A stretch of DNA of 64,000 bases from Streptomyces cadmiisoli. Its GTDB lineage: Bacteria; Actinomycetota; Actinomycetes; Streptomycetales; Streptomycetaceae. Each line of letters begins with the position of its first letter. The first letter of the stretch is position 1. The stretch covers positions 1,550,001 to 1,614,000 of the forward strand of contig NZ_CP030073.1 in the NCBI RefSeq assembly GCF_003261055.1. Reading direction: 5' to 3'. Shown piece by piece: positions 50,208 to 59,010 of the stretch. The notes beneath the pieces are model-generated. The model was not told the origin of the DNA. It did not search any database and was given only the letters and a program-made list of their open reading frames with translations. Made by a program: the position numbers and the translations under genes.

Positions 50208-51184
50208 CCGACAACCGGGCCTATGGCTACACCGACACTCTCGAGGCCGAGCACTACGCCAAGGCACTTCGCTCTGACATCAGCGACGGACTGACCCGCA
50301 CCCCGAAGTCCACGGCGCCCACGTGGTTCTATGACGCCCGGGGCAGCGAACTCTTCGAGGAGATCACCCAGCTCCCGGAATACCCCTTGTGGCGAGCGGA
50401 ACTGGGACTGCTCCAACTCCATGCCCAGGACATCGCTGTGCGGACCGGAGCCCGAAGCCTTGTCGAGCTCGGGTCCGGGAGCTCAACGAAGTCCAAGCTG
50501 ATCATCGAGGCACTGGGGCCGAGCGGATTGCACTACGTCCCTGTCGACGTCAGTGCAGACGCGCTCCATCAGGCCAGCGCCCAACTCGTCCGGGACTACC
50601 CAGGGATCCGTCTGCACGCCCTCCGCGCCGACTTCACGACTTCCCTCGTCCTACCGACGCTGCCCGAGGACGGCCCACGCCTCATCGCCTTCCTTGGCAG
50701 CACGCTCGGGAATTTCCGACGCCCGGCCCGTGGACCGTTCCTCCGCGGGCTCCGAGACATCGTCCGCCCCGAAGACTTCCTTCTCATCGGCGCTGACCTG
50801 GTCAAAACCGAGCAGGAAATGATCGTTGCCTACGATGACGCTCAGGGCGTCACGGCGGAGTTCGACAAACATCTGTTGCACGTCTTGAACCGCGAGCTGA
50901 ACGCCGACTTCGACCCAGATGCCTTCGATCACGTATCGGTGTGGAACGGCACGGAAAGCCACATCGAAATGAGGCTGCGCAGCCGAGCCGAACAGCTCGT
51001 CAAGATGCGAGACCTTGACCTGGCAGTTCACTTCGCACGCGGAGAAGAATGGATCACCGAGCGGAGCGCGAAATTCACCCAGGACGGACTCCAGGAAGAA
51101 ATGACTGAAGCGGGTCTCCGTACGAATCAGCTCTGGGCCGACACCGACGCCGGCTTTGCACTCATTCTCGCCACCGCTTGCTGA
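50204..51184 (+). CDS. Second EgtD-like histidine-specific methyltransferase carried by the element
   Basis: A 326-residue full-length Methyltransf_33 protein. It has SAM-site residues (LVELGSGSSTKSK, PVDVSADALHQAS), FLGSTLGNF, AYDDAQGVTAEF, HVLNRELNADFD and a C-terminal EEWITERSAKF that keeps the Glu and Ser used to bind histidine. It differs from the resident copy where EYYPTRAE is replaced by EYPLWRAE, near the substrate pocket, so its substrate is probably but not certainly histidine. Its ATG overlaps the stop of the chimeric egtD (ATGA) after a GAGAGG site, placing it fourth in the egtABC operon. It probably restores hercynine synthesis. Confidence 0.9.
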   Translation: MTDNRAYGYTDTLEAEHYAKALRSDISDGLTRTPKSTAPTWFYDARGSELFEEITQLPEYPLWRAELGLLQLHAQDIAVRTGARSLVELGSGSSTKSKLIIEALGPSGLHYVPVDVSADALHQASAQLVRDYPGIRLHALRADFTTSLVLPTLPEDGPRLIAFLGSTLGNFRRPARGPFLRGLRDIVRPEDFLLIGADLVKTEQEMIVAYDDAQGVTAEFDKHLLHVLNRELNADFDPDAFDHVSVWNGTESHIEMRLRSRAEQLVKMRDLDLAVHFARGEEWITERSAKFTQDGLQEEMTEAGLRTNQLWADTDAGFALILATAC

Positions 51185-51389
51185 ACAAGCCAGTACACGA
51201 TTCTCGATGAGTCCAGATCGCTGCTCTACTGACGGGACAGCAGAGCAGCGACGGCTGGTAAACGGCGCGTGCTCGCGACCCCGACTTCAACGGTCACACC
51301 CCCCGGCAGGATCCTGCCAGTCGGTGGCTGACGATCGACACAAGGCGCAGTGTCTCACCGCCAACTACGCACGAGTGCGGCAACCCGCT

Positions 51390-51409
51390 GTTCGAAACAA
51401 TATTCGAAC
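51390..51409. repeat. Inverted repeat in the egtD2-recombinase interval
   Basis: GTTCGAA-acaata-TTCGAAC, perfect 7-bp arms with a 6-bp spacer, in the otherwise empty interval 51,185-51,557. It has the form of a tyrosine-recombinase core site or an operator for the recombinase genes. No other gene is seen in this interval. Confidence 0.5.
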
Positions 51410-51557
51410 ACGGCGTCAGGGGATCACCCATATGGGGATTCCCTGGACAACGGAGCAGGCCTTTGGATGATCCTTAAATCGGATCTGGTCCTTGCCTGGC
51501 CCCTGGTTTGCGGCGGGGGCTCCTCTGTGCGTAATTGCCGCACGAAAGGTGTTGCCC

Positions 51558-52739
51558 ATGCCTGCGCTCTTCTCTGACGGCAGTGAACCACCCCAGCCTC
51601 CCACCTTGTCTCCCTCGGAAGTTGCTTTCCGGGCCGCTGACGGCCGCACGCACATCCTTAGGGTGGCCGAACTACCATGCCCAGCCCTGCACTTGGAGAT
51701 GGCTGAGTGCCTGGCAGGGGCACTGAATTCGATAGGCGTGCTGTCCACGGCTCAGGCGTACTTCTCCACCGTACGGCGCTTCCTGGCTTTCCTGGAAGCA
51801 TTGGGCGAACCACTTGATTCGCTGTCGTCCCTGCGCGAACGGCACCTTGGGCAATACGTAACCATCCGGAGGACAAAGTTTTCCACGGGCGCCTGCTACC
51901 AAGACATGACTTCGCTGTGCCGGCTCCTGCGGAACGCACCATACGGCAGCCTGTCTCCGGAGGTCGGAACTCTAATTACTCCCCGGGGTCGCCCACCCTT
52001 CACCCGACCGGGCTCAAGACTGCCTACGCACCTCTTGCGGCCAACCCTGGAAAGACCCGTTTCCTGCCTCTCGCGCAACGAGTTCGAGCAGCTCATGCGC
52101 GCGGCCGTGGGTGACGCTGTCGCCGTCCGCGACCGAATTGACCGGGGTGACAGCCTGCTGGCGGCCTACCGGGCCGACCCGCCCAGTTCGGCCGTCACCG
52201 CCGTGGAGATCGAAACTCTCGACCTCCACGTCCTCGATCTCTTCGACCGGACCAACAGCCCGGCAAAGAGAGCCGACATCGCCCAGGGCCTGTTCCTGAC
52301 CAGGGAAGACTTGGCACCACTGCTTGTACTGGGAACCGGGCTCTCAGGGCTCCGCCCTTCCGAGCTCCTGAATCTTCCCGCCTCACACCAGCATGACACC
52401 GTCCGGGGCACCGTAACCATCAGAGTTCCGGACCACCGACGCGGAAGCAACGCCGCCCTTCGATGGAAGCTTCGGGCCTCGGACGATCAGCCCTGGGGCC
52501 CAGGGGACTTCTATCTGATGGTGCACCGGCTCACCGAACGCGCACGCCGGGCGTCGGACTCTGACCGGCTGTGGTGCCTGTGGTCCCTCACGGGTACCGG
52601 CACCCTGCCACCGCGTTCGGTAGCCCCGCTAGTGAAGGAATGGGCCCACCGCCACCGCCTGTCCGACGACGTGGGCCTGCCGCTGGAGCCGACCCTGCTC
52701 CAGGTGCGGCGCGCTTCACTGCTGGCCAGCGGCGCCTGA
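51558..52739 (+). CDS. Truncated recombinase-like protein (paralogue of the 54,272 gene)
   Basis: A 393-residue protein starting at ATG 51,558 (GAAAGG upstream). It is collinear with the first two-thirds of the gene at 54,272: both have a FLAFLE N-terminal core-binding-like motif, LTREDLAPLLVLG / LTQDDLAPLLLLG, and a VPDHRRGSNAALRW / LTKRRRGKAQSRES block. It stops where the relative continues for about 200 residues more. It lacks a visible Arg-His-Arg-Tyr catalytic set. It is probably a decayed or accessory recombinase subunit. Confidence 0.75.
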   Translation: MPALFSDGSEPPQPPTLSPSEVAFRAADGRTHILRVAELPCPALHLEMAECLAGALNSIGVLSTAQAYFSTVRRFLAFLEALGEPLDSLSSLRERHLGQYVTIRRTKFSTGACYQDMTSLCRLLRNAPYGSLSPEVGTLITPRGRPPFTRPGSRLPTHLLRPTLERPVSCLSRNEFEQLMRAAVGDAVAVRDRIDRGDSLLAAYRADPPSSAVTAVEIETLDLHVLDLFDRTNSPAKRADIAQGLFLTREDLAPLLVLGTGLSGLRPSELLNLPASHQHDTVRGTVTIRVPDHRRGSNAALRWKLRASDDQPWGPGDFYLMVHRLTERARRASDSDRLWCLWSLTGTGTLPPRSVAPLVKEWAHRHRLSDDVGLPLEPTLLQVRRASLLASGA

Positions 52740-52799
52740 TCCCCGATTTCAGCAGCAAGCCGGTCCGCCCATCCTTCCCCAACCGCTGCGACAGGCGTC

Positions 52800-54275
52800 A
52801 TGAGTGACACACGATGGCGGGTCTTTCACACCCGCCGCAGCCTGCCCCGCCCCCAGAGCGGGGACCCGCTGCTTGACACGCTGTGGGACCTGGACGAGTG
52901 GCTTGACAACCACGACATCCTGGACCGGCAACCGTACTTGATCAGCCCCGACGGCCGGTACGACATCCAGCTCAACCACATTTTCGACAGCATGCTCAAA
53001 GCCGCGCCGGTTAACACCAGCCAGGCGATGGCCTACGACCTGGTGCTTTGGCTCACGTTCTTGTGGGTCAGCCGGGGCCGTTGCGACTGGCGCGACGCCA
53101 CGGCGCGGGATCGCGCGGCCTACAAGCAATGGAGGACGACAGATCCCCGCGGACCGCATGTCGCCTTGACGACCTGGGACCGGGAAGTCGCCGACGTCAA
53201 CACCTTCTACAACTGGGCGGTGTATCACGGCTATACGCGCGTGAACCCGATCGTCCAGCGCGAGAGCCGCATCCGCGACCCTCACCGCCGCGGTGCCGGC
53301 ACCACCACTCCCGCCGAGGCATCCCAGCAAGGCCCTCTCAACGATGTCGAGTGGATGACCGCGGCCCTCTACCGGTTGTGGCGGGACGTCGGCCTGCTCG
53401 GTCTTACCGCATCCGGGCTGCCCAACCCATCCTTCCGCGGGAGGTTCGCCTCCCGCAACGCCACCTATAGCGACCTCATGATCCGCACCGGACTGAGGCT
53501 GTGCGAGCAGACAGCACTCTCGCTGTTCGACATCCCCACGCTGGTGCCCGGAGTCGACAACTCCCGCGCCTGGCTGCCTGAGGCGATCGCGAAGGGCGGC
53601 TCGGCCCGCTGGGTCTACTACCCTGCCTCGGTCCTTCAGGCACTGTGGGATTACGCCGAGATGGAACGGCTGGACGCCATCGAGTACGCCCGCAACAAGG
53701 GGTTGTACGAGCAGGTCCGCGATCCGTTGATCGTCGTCGACCGGCGTGACCCCGTCGTCTTCGTCGGCGGGAATCGGATCACCGTGGACAAGCTTGACAG
53801 CGATGAGCGGCAGCGGTTGTTCATCGTCACTCCCGACGGCTTAGAGCCAGCCGCGCTGTGGCTCAATGAATCGGGCCGGCCCAGCGGAAAATCCTGCTGG
53901 CAAGAGGTATTCACAGCGGGCAACCGACGCTGCCGCCGGGCGGGGGTGGACTTGTCCTCACACCCTCACAAACTAAGGCATTCCTTCGCCGTCATCACCC
54001 TTGAGCAGCTCTGGCGAGGACATCTGCATGACCTCGCCGAATCCAACCCCGGGCACCGCCAGACCTACCAGATGGTCTTCGGTGACCCCCTGAACTGGGT
54101 TCGCATCAGACTCGGCCACCGGTCGATCACCACGACCTTGAAATATCTGCACACACTCCAGGAACTGGAGATGCAAACTCGCATGGCCCTGATCCCCGAC
54201 AGCTGGGAGCCCGTCGCCGCTGCGGCTGCCCAGCCCACCTCCGAGATCAAGGCAGACCCCGAGGGCGCGGCATGA
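52800..54275 (+). CDS. Tyrosine recombinase/site-specific integrase (TnpA-like)
   Basis: A 491-residue integrase. The catalytic domain is clear at the C-terminus: first Arg region SDLMIRTGLRLCEQTALS, then HKLRHSFAV and LGHRSITTTLKYLHT, giving the R-H-R-H-Y set. The N-terminal half has a core-binding fold. It is first of three coupled recombinase genes (stop overlaps the next start, ATGA) and is likely the main catalytic subunit. Confidence 0.92.
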   Translation: MSDTRWRVFHTRRSLPRPQSGDPLLDTLWDLDEWLDNHDILDRQPYLISPDGRYDIQLNHIFDSMLKAAPVNTSQAMAYDLVLWLTFLWVSRGRCDWRDATARDRAAYKQWRTTDPRGPHVALTTWDREVADVNTFYNWAVYHGYTRVNPIVQRESRIRDPHRRGAGTTTPAEASQQGPLNDVEWMTAALYRLWRDVGLLGLTASGLPNPSFRGRFASRNATYSDLMIRTGLRLCEQTALSLFDIPTLVPGVDNSRAWLPEAIAKGGSARWVYYPASVLQALWDYAEMERLDAIEYARNKGLYEQVRDPLIVVDRRDPVVFVGGNRITVDKLDSDERQRLFIVTPDGLEPAALWLNESGRPSGKSCWQEVFTAGNRRCRRAGVDLSSHPHKLRHSFAVITLEQLWRGHLHDLAESNPGHRQTYQMVFGDPLNWVRIRLGHRSITTTLKYLHTLQELEMQTRMALIPDSWEPVAAAAAQPTSEIKADPEGAA

Positions 54276-56188
54276 GCGAGCAGGTCTCCCACCAGCCCCG
54301 CCTCGCGCCTACCGGGCCTGGCCGTAGCTCCGCGATGCCCTCGGGGTCGTACGAATCCGTACCTGTCAAGCACAGCGAGCAGGGTGCTTTGGCGGTGTCG
54401 TTCGCCGGCGAGGACGGTCGCACAAAGAAGTACGACTTCACTCGGCTGCCATTACCCCGTTTGCACAGGGACCTCGCGATCGCCTTCGCGGCCCGGACCG
54501 GGCCGACTGGCACTCTTCGAACCAAGTCGAGCGCCAACAGCGCCTATCTGGTAATCCGTCGGCTGCTCGCCTTCCTCGAGTCCCTCCACACGCCGCCCTC
54601 TACCCTCGGGGAACTGATGCCCCGACACCTGGAGCGCTATCGCCTCGAGCGCTTGAAGACCGTGAAGGTCGGCTCCGTGAGCATCGAGTTGGCGGTCCTA
54701 CGCATGGTGCTTGCGTCAGTCTCCCCTGACACAGAGATGTCGCCCCAACTCCGCGAGTTCCTGCGGCAACCCGGTCACCGGCGAAACGGTGCCAAGGCCG
54801 TCGGCAGGCCCGGCTACTCGGATCGAGAGTTCCGAGCACTGGTCACAGCCGCTCGCAGCGACGTGGTGGGCATTCGAGAACGTATTCGGGTCGGCGAACA
54901 GCTCTTGCAGACCTTCCGGAACGCCCCTGAAAACCTCGGCCCCGAGGACCGCATCTTGGCTGCCCATCTCAACGAGATGGACCAAACCGGCCGTATACCC
55001 GACGTTACCTGGACCACCCGCCTCACACAGCGGGTACAGCACCGCTTCGCGCGCGTCGCCCTTGCGCGGCATCTCTACCTCACCCAGGACGACCTAGCGC
55101 CCCTATTGCTCCTGGGCGTCGCGTTGACTGGCCGCAACGGCGAAACGATCAAGGAGCTCCCGGCGCAGCACCGGGTCCTTGAAGGGCGCGCGGTAGCTGT
55201 CGCCCTCACCAAGCGCCGACGAGGCAAAGCACAGAGTCGCGAGAGCGTGCATTGGGAAATTGGCACCAGCGAGAGTCGCCAGTTGCACACCCCCGGCGGC
55301 TTCTACCTGCTGCTGCACGATCTGATGCGCCGCGGCCGCTGTTTCTCAGGCGACACGCGGGTGTGGAGTATCTGGGCTGGCGTTGCCGGGCGCCCGGCCG
55401 CTGACCCTGCCGGGCAAAGCAAGCATTCCTCGCTCGGCCACATCGACCCGTATGCCCTCACTTTGGCCCGAGACCTGAAACTGGGCAGATGGGGAGCAGC
55501 ACATGGACTGACCGACGACGACGGAAATCCGTTGGAGATCAACCTTAACCGCCTCAAGACAACCGTCGAAGTATGGCGGACGCGGGCAGTGGGCGGCCAC
55601 CTGCCCTCCGCCTCACGCACCAACACCATGGACGTCTCCTTCGTCCACTATCTCCAAGGCGACCCCCGTATCCGTGATTGGGCTGACCAGGTACTTACCA
55701 CAGCCATTAACGAAGCGGAGGCCAACACTCGGGCATTTCGCCCACGCATCCTGGCGACTGACGCCGAGGTCGCCCCGAAAAGCAGCACGCAAACAATGGC
55801 GGACGATCTCGGCGTCAGCCCGGAAATTCTAGGTCGTGTGATCCGTGGCGAACTCGACACCCTCGCGAGTGCTTGCCTGGCCATCCATAACAATCCATTC
55901 ACCGATGCGGACGTCTGCAACGTTTCCTTCCTGACCTGCCTGCATTGCCCGAACGCACTGATCACCGAACACCACCTGCCAGCCCTACTTTCCGTCCGCG
56001 ATCTCTTGGAGACAGCCCGAGGCACCCTGCCACTAGACGATTGGATCGAGGAACACGGACGGACCTGGCTCGCGCTCACCCAATTGATTCTTCCCAAATT
56101 CAGCGAAGCGCAGCAGGCCAAGGCCGCTACGAAGAAACCTGTCTCCCTTCACCTCAGTTTCCTCAGCGGCCCCCAGGAACCTCGATGA
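54272..56188 (+). CDS. Recombinase-module protein (second integrase-like subunit)
   Basis: A 638-residue protein with an integrase-like N-terminus (YLVIRRLLAFLESL ... LERYRLERLKTVKV) and a poorly conserved catalytic region (LKTTVEVWRTRAVGG). A CxxC-containing stretch (FLTCLHCPNALITEHHLP) lies near the C-terminus. It is ATGA-coupled to both neighbours. In three-recombinase elements all three proteins are needed for transposition; this one appears catalytically degenerate and may be structural. Confidence 0.82.
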   Translation: MSEQVSHQPRLAPTGPGRSSAMPSGSYESVPVKHSEQGALAVSFAGEDGRTKKYDFTRLPLPRLHRDLAIAFAARTGPTGTLRTKSSANSAYLVIRRLLAFLESLHTPPSTLGELMPRHLERYRLERLKTVKVGSVSIELAVLRMVLASVSPDTEMSPQLREFLRQPGHRRNGAKAVGRPGYSDREFRALVTAARSDVVGIRERIRVGEQLLQTFRNAPENLGPEDRILAAHLNEMDQTGRIPDVTWTTRLTQRVQHRFARVALARHLYLTQDDLAPLLLLGVALTGRNGETIKELPAQHRVLEGRAVAVALTKRRRGKAQSRESVHWEIGTSESRQLHTPGGFYLLLHDLMRRGRCFSGDTRVWSIWAGVAGRPAADPAGQSKHSSLGHIDPYALTLARDLKLGRWGAAHGLTDDDGNPLEINLNRLKTTVEVWRTRAVGGHLPSASRTNTMDVSFVHYLQGDPRIRDWADQVLTTAINEAEANTRAFRPRILATDAEVAPKSSTQTMADDLGVSPEILGRVIRGELDTLASACLAIHNNPFTDADVCNVSFLTCLHCPNALITEHHLPALLSVRDLLETARGTLPLDDWIEEHGRTWLALTQLILPKFSEAQQAKAATKKPVSLHLSFLSGPQEPR

Positions 56189-58320
56189 CCTCTCTCGCCC
56201 TACCCAAGTCCGACTTGACGGCTATTCCTCCGACAGTGTTCATCCTGCGCTCCCGTCCTCTGCGTGAGCACATTGACCTGGTAACAACCTCACGCTTCAG
56301 CGACAACATCTGGGTACTCACGCCAGCCGTACACCAGGTCCACAAGCGCCAAATATCCCTGCACTTCCTCGACGTTCCCATACAGTTCAGGCAGACCGTC
56401 AAGGAACTGTTCTTCGCCCTACTGGTCATCGATCTTCCCCCGGGACACAAGGAAAGCCGAGTCGTCACCATTTACGCCCGGTTCCTCAAGATCAACCAGT
56501 TCTTGGTGTGGGTCGACCAAAGAGGTGGGACGGCGCTAAATGCTCTGACACGGCAGGACCTCTTGGACTTCCAAGCGCACATCAAGAGCGAGCGCAATTC
56601 CCGCGGCAACGATCTGGCCAAACTTGCCTCGGTGCGGCTCTTGTGGCAGTTCCGCAGCAAACTCACGTCCGACACCCTGCCGCTGGACCCACATCCTCTC
56701 TGGTTCGACGCCACCCTCCACGGCCGCCGCCAGATGTCCCAGGCCCGTGAGAATCGGACACCGAGGATCCCCGAGCAGGTCCTGGCGCCGCTGATGACGT
56801 GGGCTCTGCGCTGGGTGGAGGACTTCGCCGACGACGTTCTGCGGGCCCGGAGCGATTGGGCCGATCTGCAGGCCACTGTGCCTGATGTCGATCGAACTCG
56901 CGGTGTCACGACGCAACGCCTGACCGTCCTGCTGTCCGCGTACCGCGCTGACAGACGTCCCCTTCCCCGCGTCGGCAGAACGCCGAAACCGATTCGGGGT
57001 CGCGCCCCGGTTAACCTCAACCATCTCGCCCGTGAAGCGGGCGTGCACCAGGAAACCATCAGCCAACAGCACAGGTACTGGCACCTCATCCAGGCGGCCC
57101 TGGACGACGTAGGACTGGACAACGCCACGTACCTTCGCACGCCTATCCGCGCCTCCCTGGACAGGGAACCATGGCTACGGGCCGTCGCCACTGACGACAT
57201 CGGGACGCTGCTACGACTGCTGCAGTCCGCCTGCTACGTCGTCATTGCCTACCTGTCTGGAATGCGCGACGCCGAGATCAAGCACTTGGAACGGGGTTGC
57301 CTGCAACGGTGGTGCGACGAGGATGGGGAACCCATCAGGTACAAATTGACCAGCCAAGCATTCAAGGGCGAGAACACCCCTCTCGGTGTCCAAGCCACTT
57401 GGGTCGTCAACGCGACGGTGGCCCGAGCCGTCGACGTACTGGAGCGGCTGGTGCCCGTGCCCGGGCGCCTTCTCTTCGCGTCGCCTCCCGTACCGAAGCG
57501 CACCAGGGGCAAGGAAGTGAACGAGGACACGACACCCCACCCCAAGCAATCACACACCACGGTCAACGACATCAACGCATTCTCTGCCTGGGTCAACGAC
57601 TACTGCGCCGAGCGTCGGCGAAGCGATGGAATTCCCACAGTCGACGGGCGCCCATGGAGGTTCACCACACGTCAGTTCAGGCGGACACTGGCCTGGTCCA
57701 TCGCCCGACAGCCAGGCGGGTCGATCGCAGGCGCCATTCAATACCGCCACCACAGCATCCAGATGTTCGAGGGCTACGCCGGCACATCATCCTCCGGATT
57801 CCGCCAGGAAGTTGAAGCCGAACAGGCATTCACCCGTAGCGAACAACTCTGCGATCTCGTCCTCGATGCCACCCCCGAGCGGCTCGCCGGACCCGCAGGC
57901 GAGGAAGCCGAAGCACGGCTGAAGGCTATCGCGGGGGATGTGCAGTTTCCCGGAAAGGTGATCGCGGACCGCAAGCGCCTCCAGCGCCAAATCACACGGC
58001 ACGACCCACATGTCTACCCCGGAGAATTCGTGACCTGCGTCTACAACCCCGACCGGGCACTGTGCCGCCGCGCCGAAACTGACGGCCCGTCGCTCCAGCA
58101 CTGCCAACCCCTCGCCTGCCGAAACGTCGCCCTCACCACCAGCAACATCGACGCCTTCCGCCGCTGGCTGGTCCAAATGGAGGAACGCCTACGCGACCCC
58201 ACGATGGCCCCGTACCTCCGAGGCCGGCTCTCACAACGACGGGACGAAGTCGCACAGTTCCTCGCTGTCAACGACATTCCCAAGGGGGCCGGCGGTGGCG
58301 CGGCCAACGATCACGGATGA
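56185..58320 (+). CDS. Site-specific integrase, third subunit (TnpB-like)
   Basis: A 711-residue recombinase. Integrase features include YVVIAYLSGMRDAEIKHLERGC (first Arg), FTTRQFRRTLAWSIARQ and YRHHSIQMFEGYAG near the expected His/Tyr region. The C-terminal 150 residues include a Cys-containing block (FVTCVYNPDRALC, LQHCQPLACRN) that may bind metal, as in Tn554 TnpB-like proteins. Its end overlaps the next gene. Confidence 0.88.
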   Translation: MTSLALPKSDLTAIPPTVFILRSRPLREHIDLVTTSRFSDNIWVLTPAVHQVHKRQISLHFLDVPIQFRQTVKELFFALLVIDLPPGHKESRVVTIYARFLKINQFLVWVDQRGGTALNALTRQDLLDFQAHIKSERNSRGNDLAKLASVRLLWQFRSKLTSDTLPLDPHPLWFDATLHGRRQMSQARENRTPRIPEQVLAPLMTWALRWVEDFADDVLRARSDWADLQATVPDVDRTRGVTTQRLTVLLSAYRADRRPLPRVGRTPKPIRGRAPVNLNHLAREAGVHQETISQQHRYWHLIQAALDDVGLDNATYLRTPIRASLDREPWLRAVATDDIGTLLRLLQSACYVVIAYLSGMRDAEIKHLERGCLQRWCDEDGEPIRYKLTSQAFKGENTPLGVQATWVVNATVARAVDVLERLVPVPGRLLFASPPVPKRTRGKEVNEDTTPHPKQSHTTVNDINAFSAWVNDYCAERRRSDGIPTVDGRPWRFTTRQFRRTLAWSIARQPGGSIAGAIQYRHHSIQMFEGYAGTSSSGFRQEVEAEQAFTRSEQLCDLVLDATPERLAGPAGEEAEARLKAIAGDVQFPGKVIADRKRLQRQITRHDPHVYPGEFVTCVYNPDRALCRRAETDGPSLQHCQPLACRNVALTTSNIDAFRRWLVQMEERLRDPTMAPYLRGRLSQRRDEVAQFLAVNDIPKGAGGGAANDHG

Positions 58321-58699
58321 CGAAGTCCGTACTGCTATGCACATCATCCTGCGCGAGGCAGCCGACGCCGGCCGGCATGCGACCATCACCGCCGTCGAGC
58401 GACGCCTGGGCGTCGCTCACCCGACCTTTTACCGCAATTTCCCGCACATGATCGCGTGGTTCAAGCAACAACAGGCTGCTTGCCCACGATACGCAGAAGA
58501 ACCAGCCGTTCCTAACAGCAAGTCTCCAACAGATCAGATCGCGGACCTCCGTCGGGAGAACAGGAATCTTCGAGCCACAGTTAAGGTGTACGCCGAAGCC
58601 CTCAGACAACTCACTGTCGATTACGCCGAGTTGGAATCAAGGTTCGAGCACGGAATGGGAGTGGTCAACCTGGCCTCCCGACGACGCGAGCACGACTGA
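58295..58699 (+). CDS. Small HTH/coiled-coil protein of the recombinase module (TnpC-like, DUF6262-type)
   Basis: A 134-residue protein with GTG start inside the end of the integrase gene. The N-terminus resembles a helix-turn-helix (ITAVERRLGVAHPTFYRNFP) and the C-terminal half is a coiled coil (ADLRRENRNLRATVKVYAEALRQL). Tn554 encodes a comparable small TnpC that affects orientation and frequency of transposition; the same role is inferred here. Confidence 0.82.
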   Translation: MARPTITDDEVRTAMHIILREAADAGRHATITAVERRLGVAHPTFYRNFPHMIAWFKQQQAACPRYAEEPAVPNSKSPTDQIADLRRENRNLRATVKVYAEALRQLTVDYAELESRFEHGMGVVNLASRRREHD

Positions 58700-59010
58700 C
58701 ACGCCGATGGGGGACTGCATGGAGCAGCGGTGGCACTCGGCCTAACCCTCTGATAATCGACATCAGGGCGGTGGACAGTGTCGCCCTGGCAGGTCCGGGC
58801 TGGCCGCCCACCGTGCAGCGGCCGGCGTATTAGGTGTCCGCCGAGCGGTCGGGCAAGCTGCAGGAGTGGTCCAACCGCTGGCGTGACGGCCCCCAGATAG
58901 CCCTGGAAGAGGCGGCCCGCGCCGGGGCGCCCAACGCTGGAGCGTCTACGAAGGTTGGAGCCCCGAGAGTGCAGACCTCGCGGGGCTCCGTGGCGTTGTA
59001 CGGCGGGGCG
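58700..59010. other. Interval after the recombinase module, no supportable gene
   Basis: About 310 bp. It contains a hairpin CTGAT-n7-ATCAG (58,750-58,766), a possible terminator or element end, and short frames (from GTG 58,834) that look like remnants. No tRNA or attachment-site duplication is visible. Confidence 0.4.

Larger units (their letters stand above)
49959..58699. mobile_element. Integrated element with tyrosine-recombinase module (minimum extent)
   Basis: The left border is defined by the abrupt break in egtD at about 49,958/49,959. Inside are a second egtD-like gene, one truncated and three full tyrosine-recombinase-type genes in a coupled operon and a small HTH/coiled-coil gene, an organisation like Tn554-family or recombinase-in-trio elements. 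Codon use is less GC-biased than to the left. The right end is not identified: no copy of the missing egtD 3' part and no terminal repeat matching the left border is visible up to 64,000, so the element may include the genes to the right edge. Confidence 0.75.
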
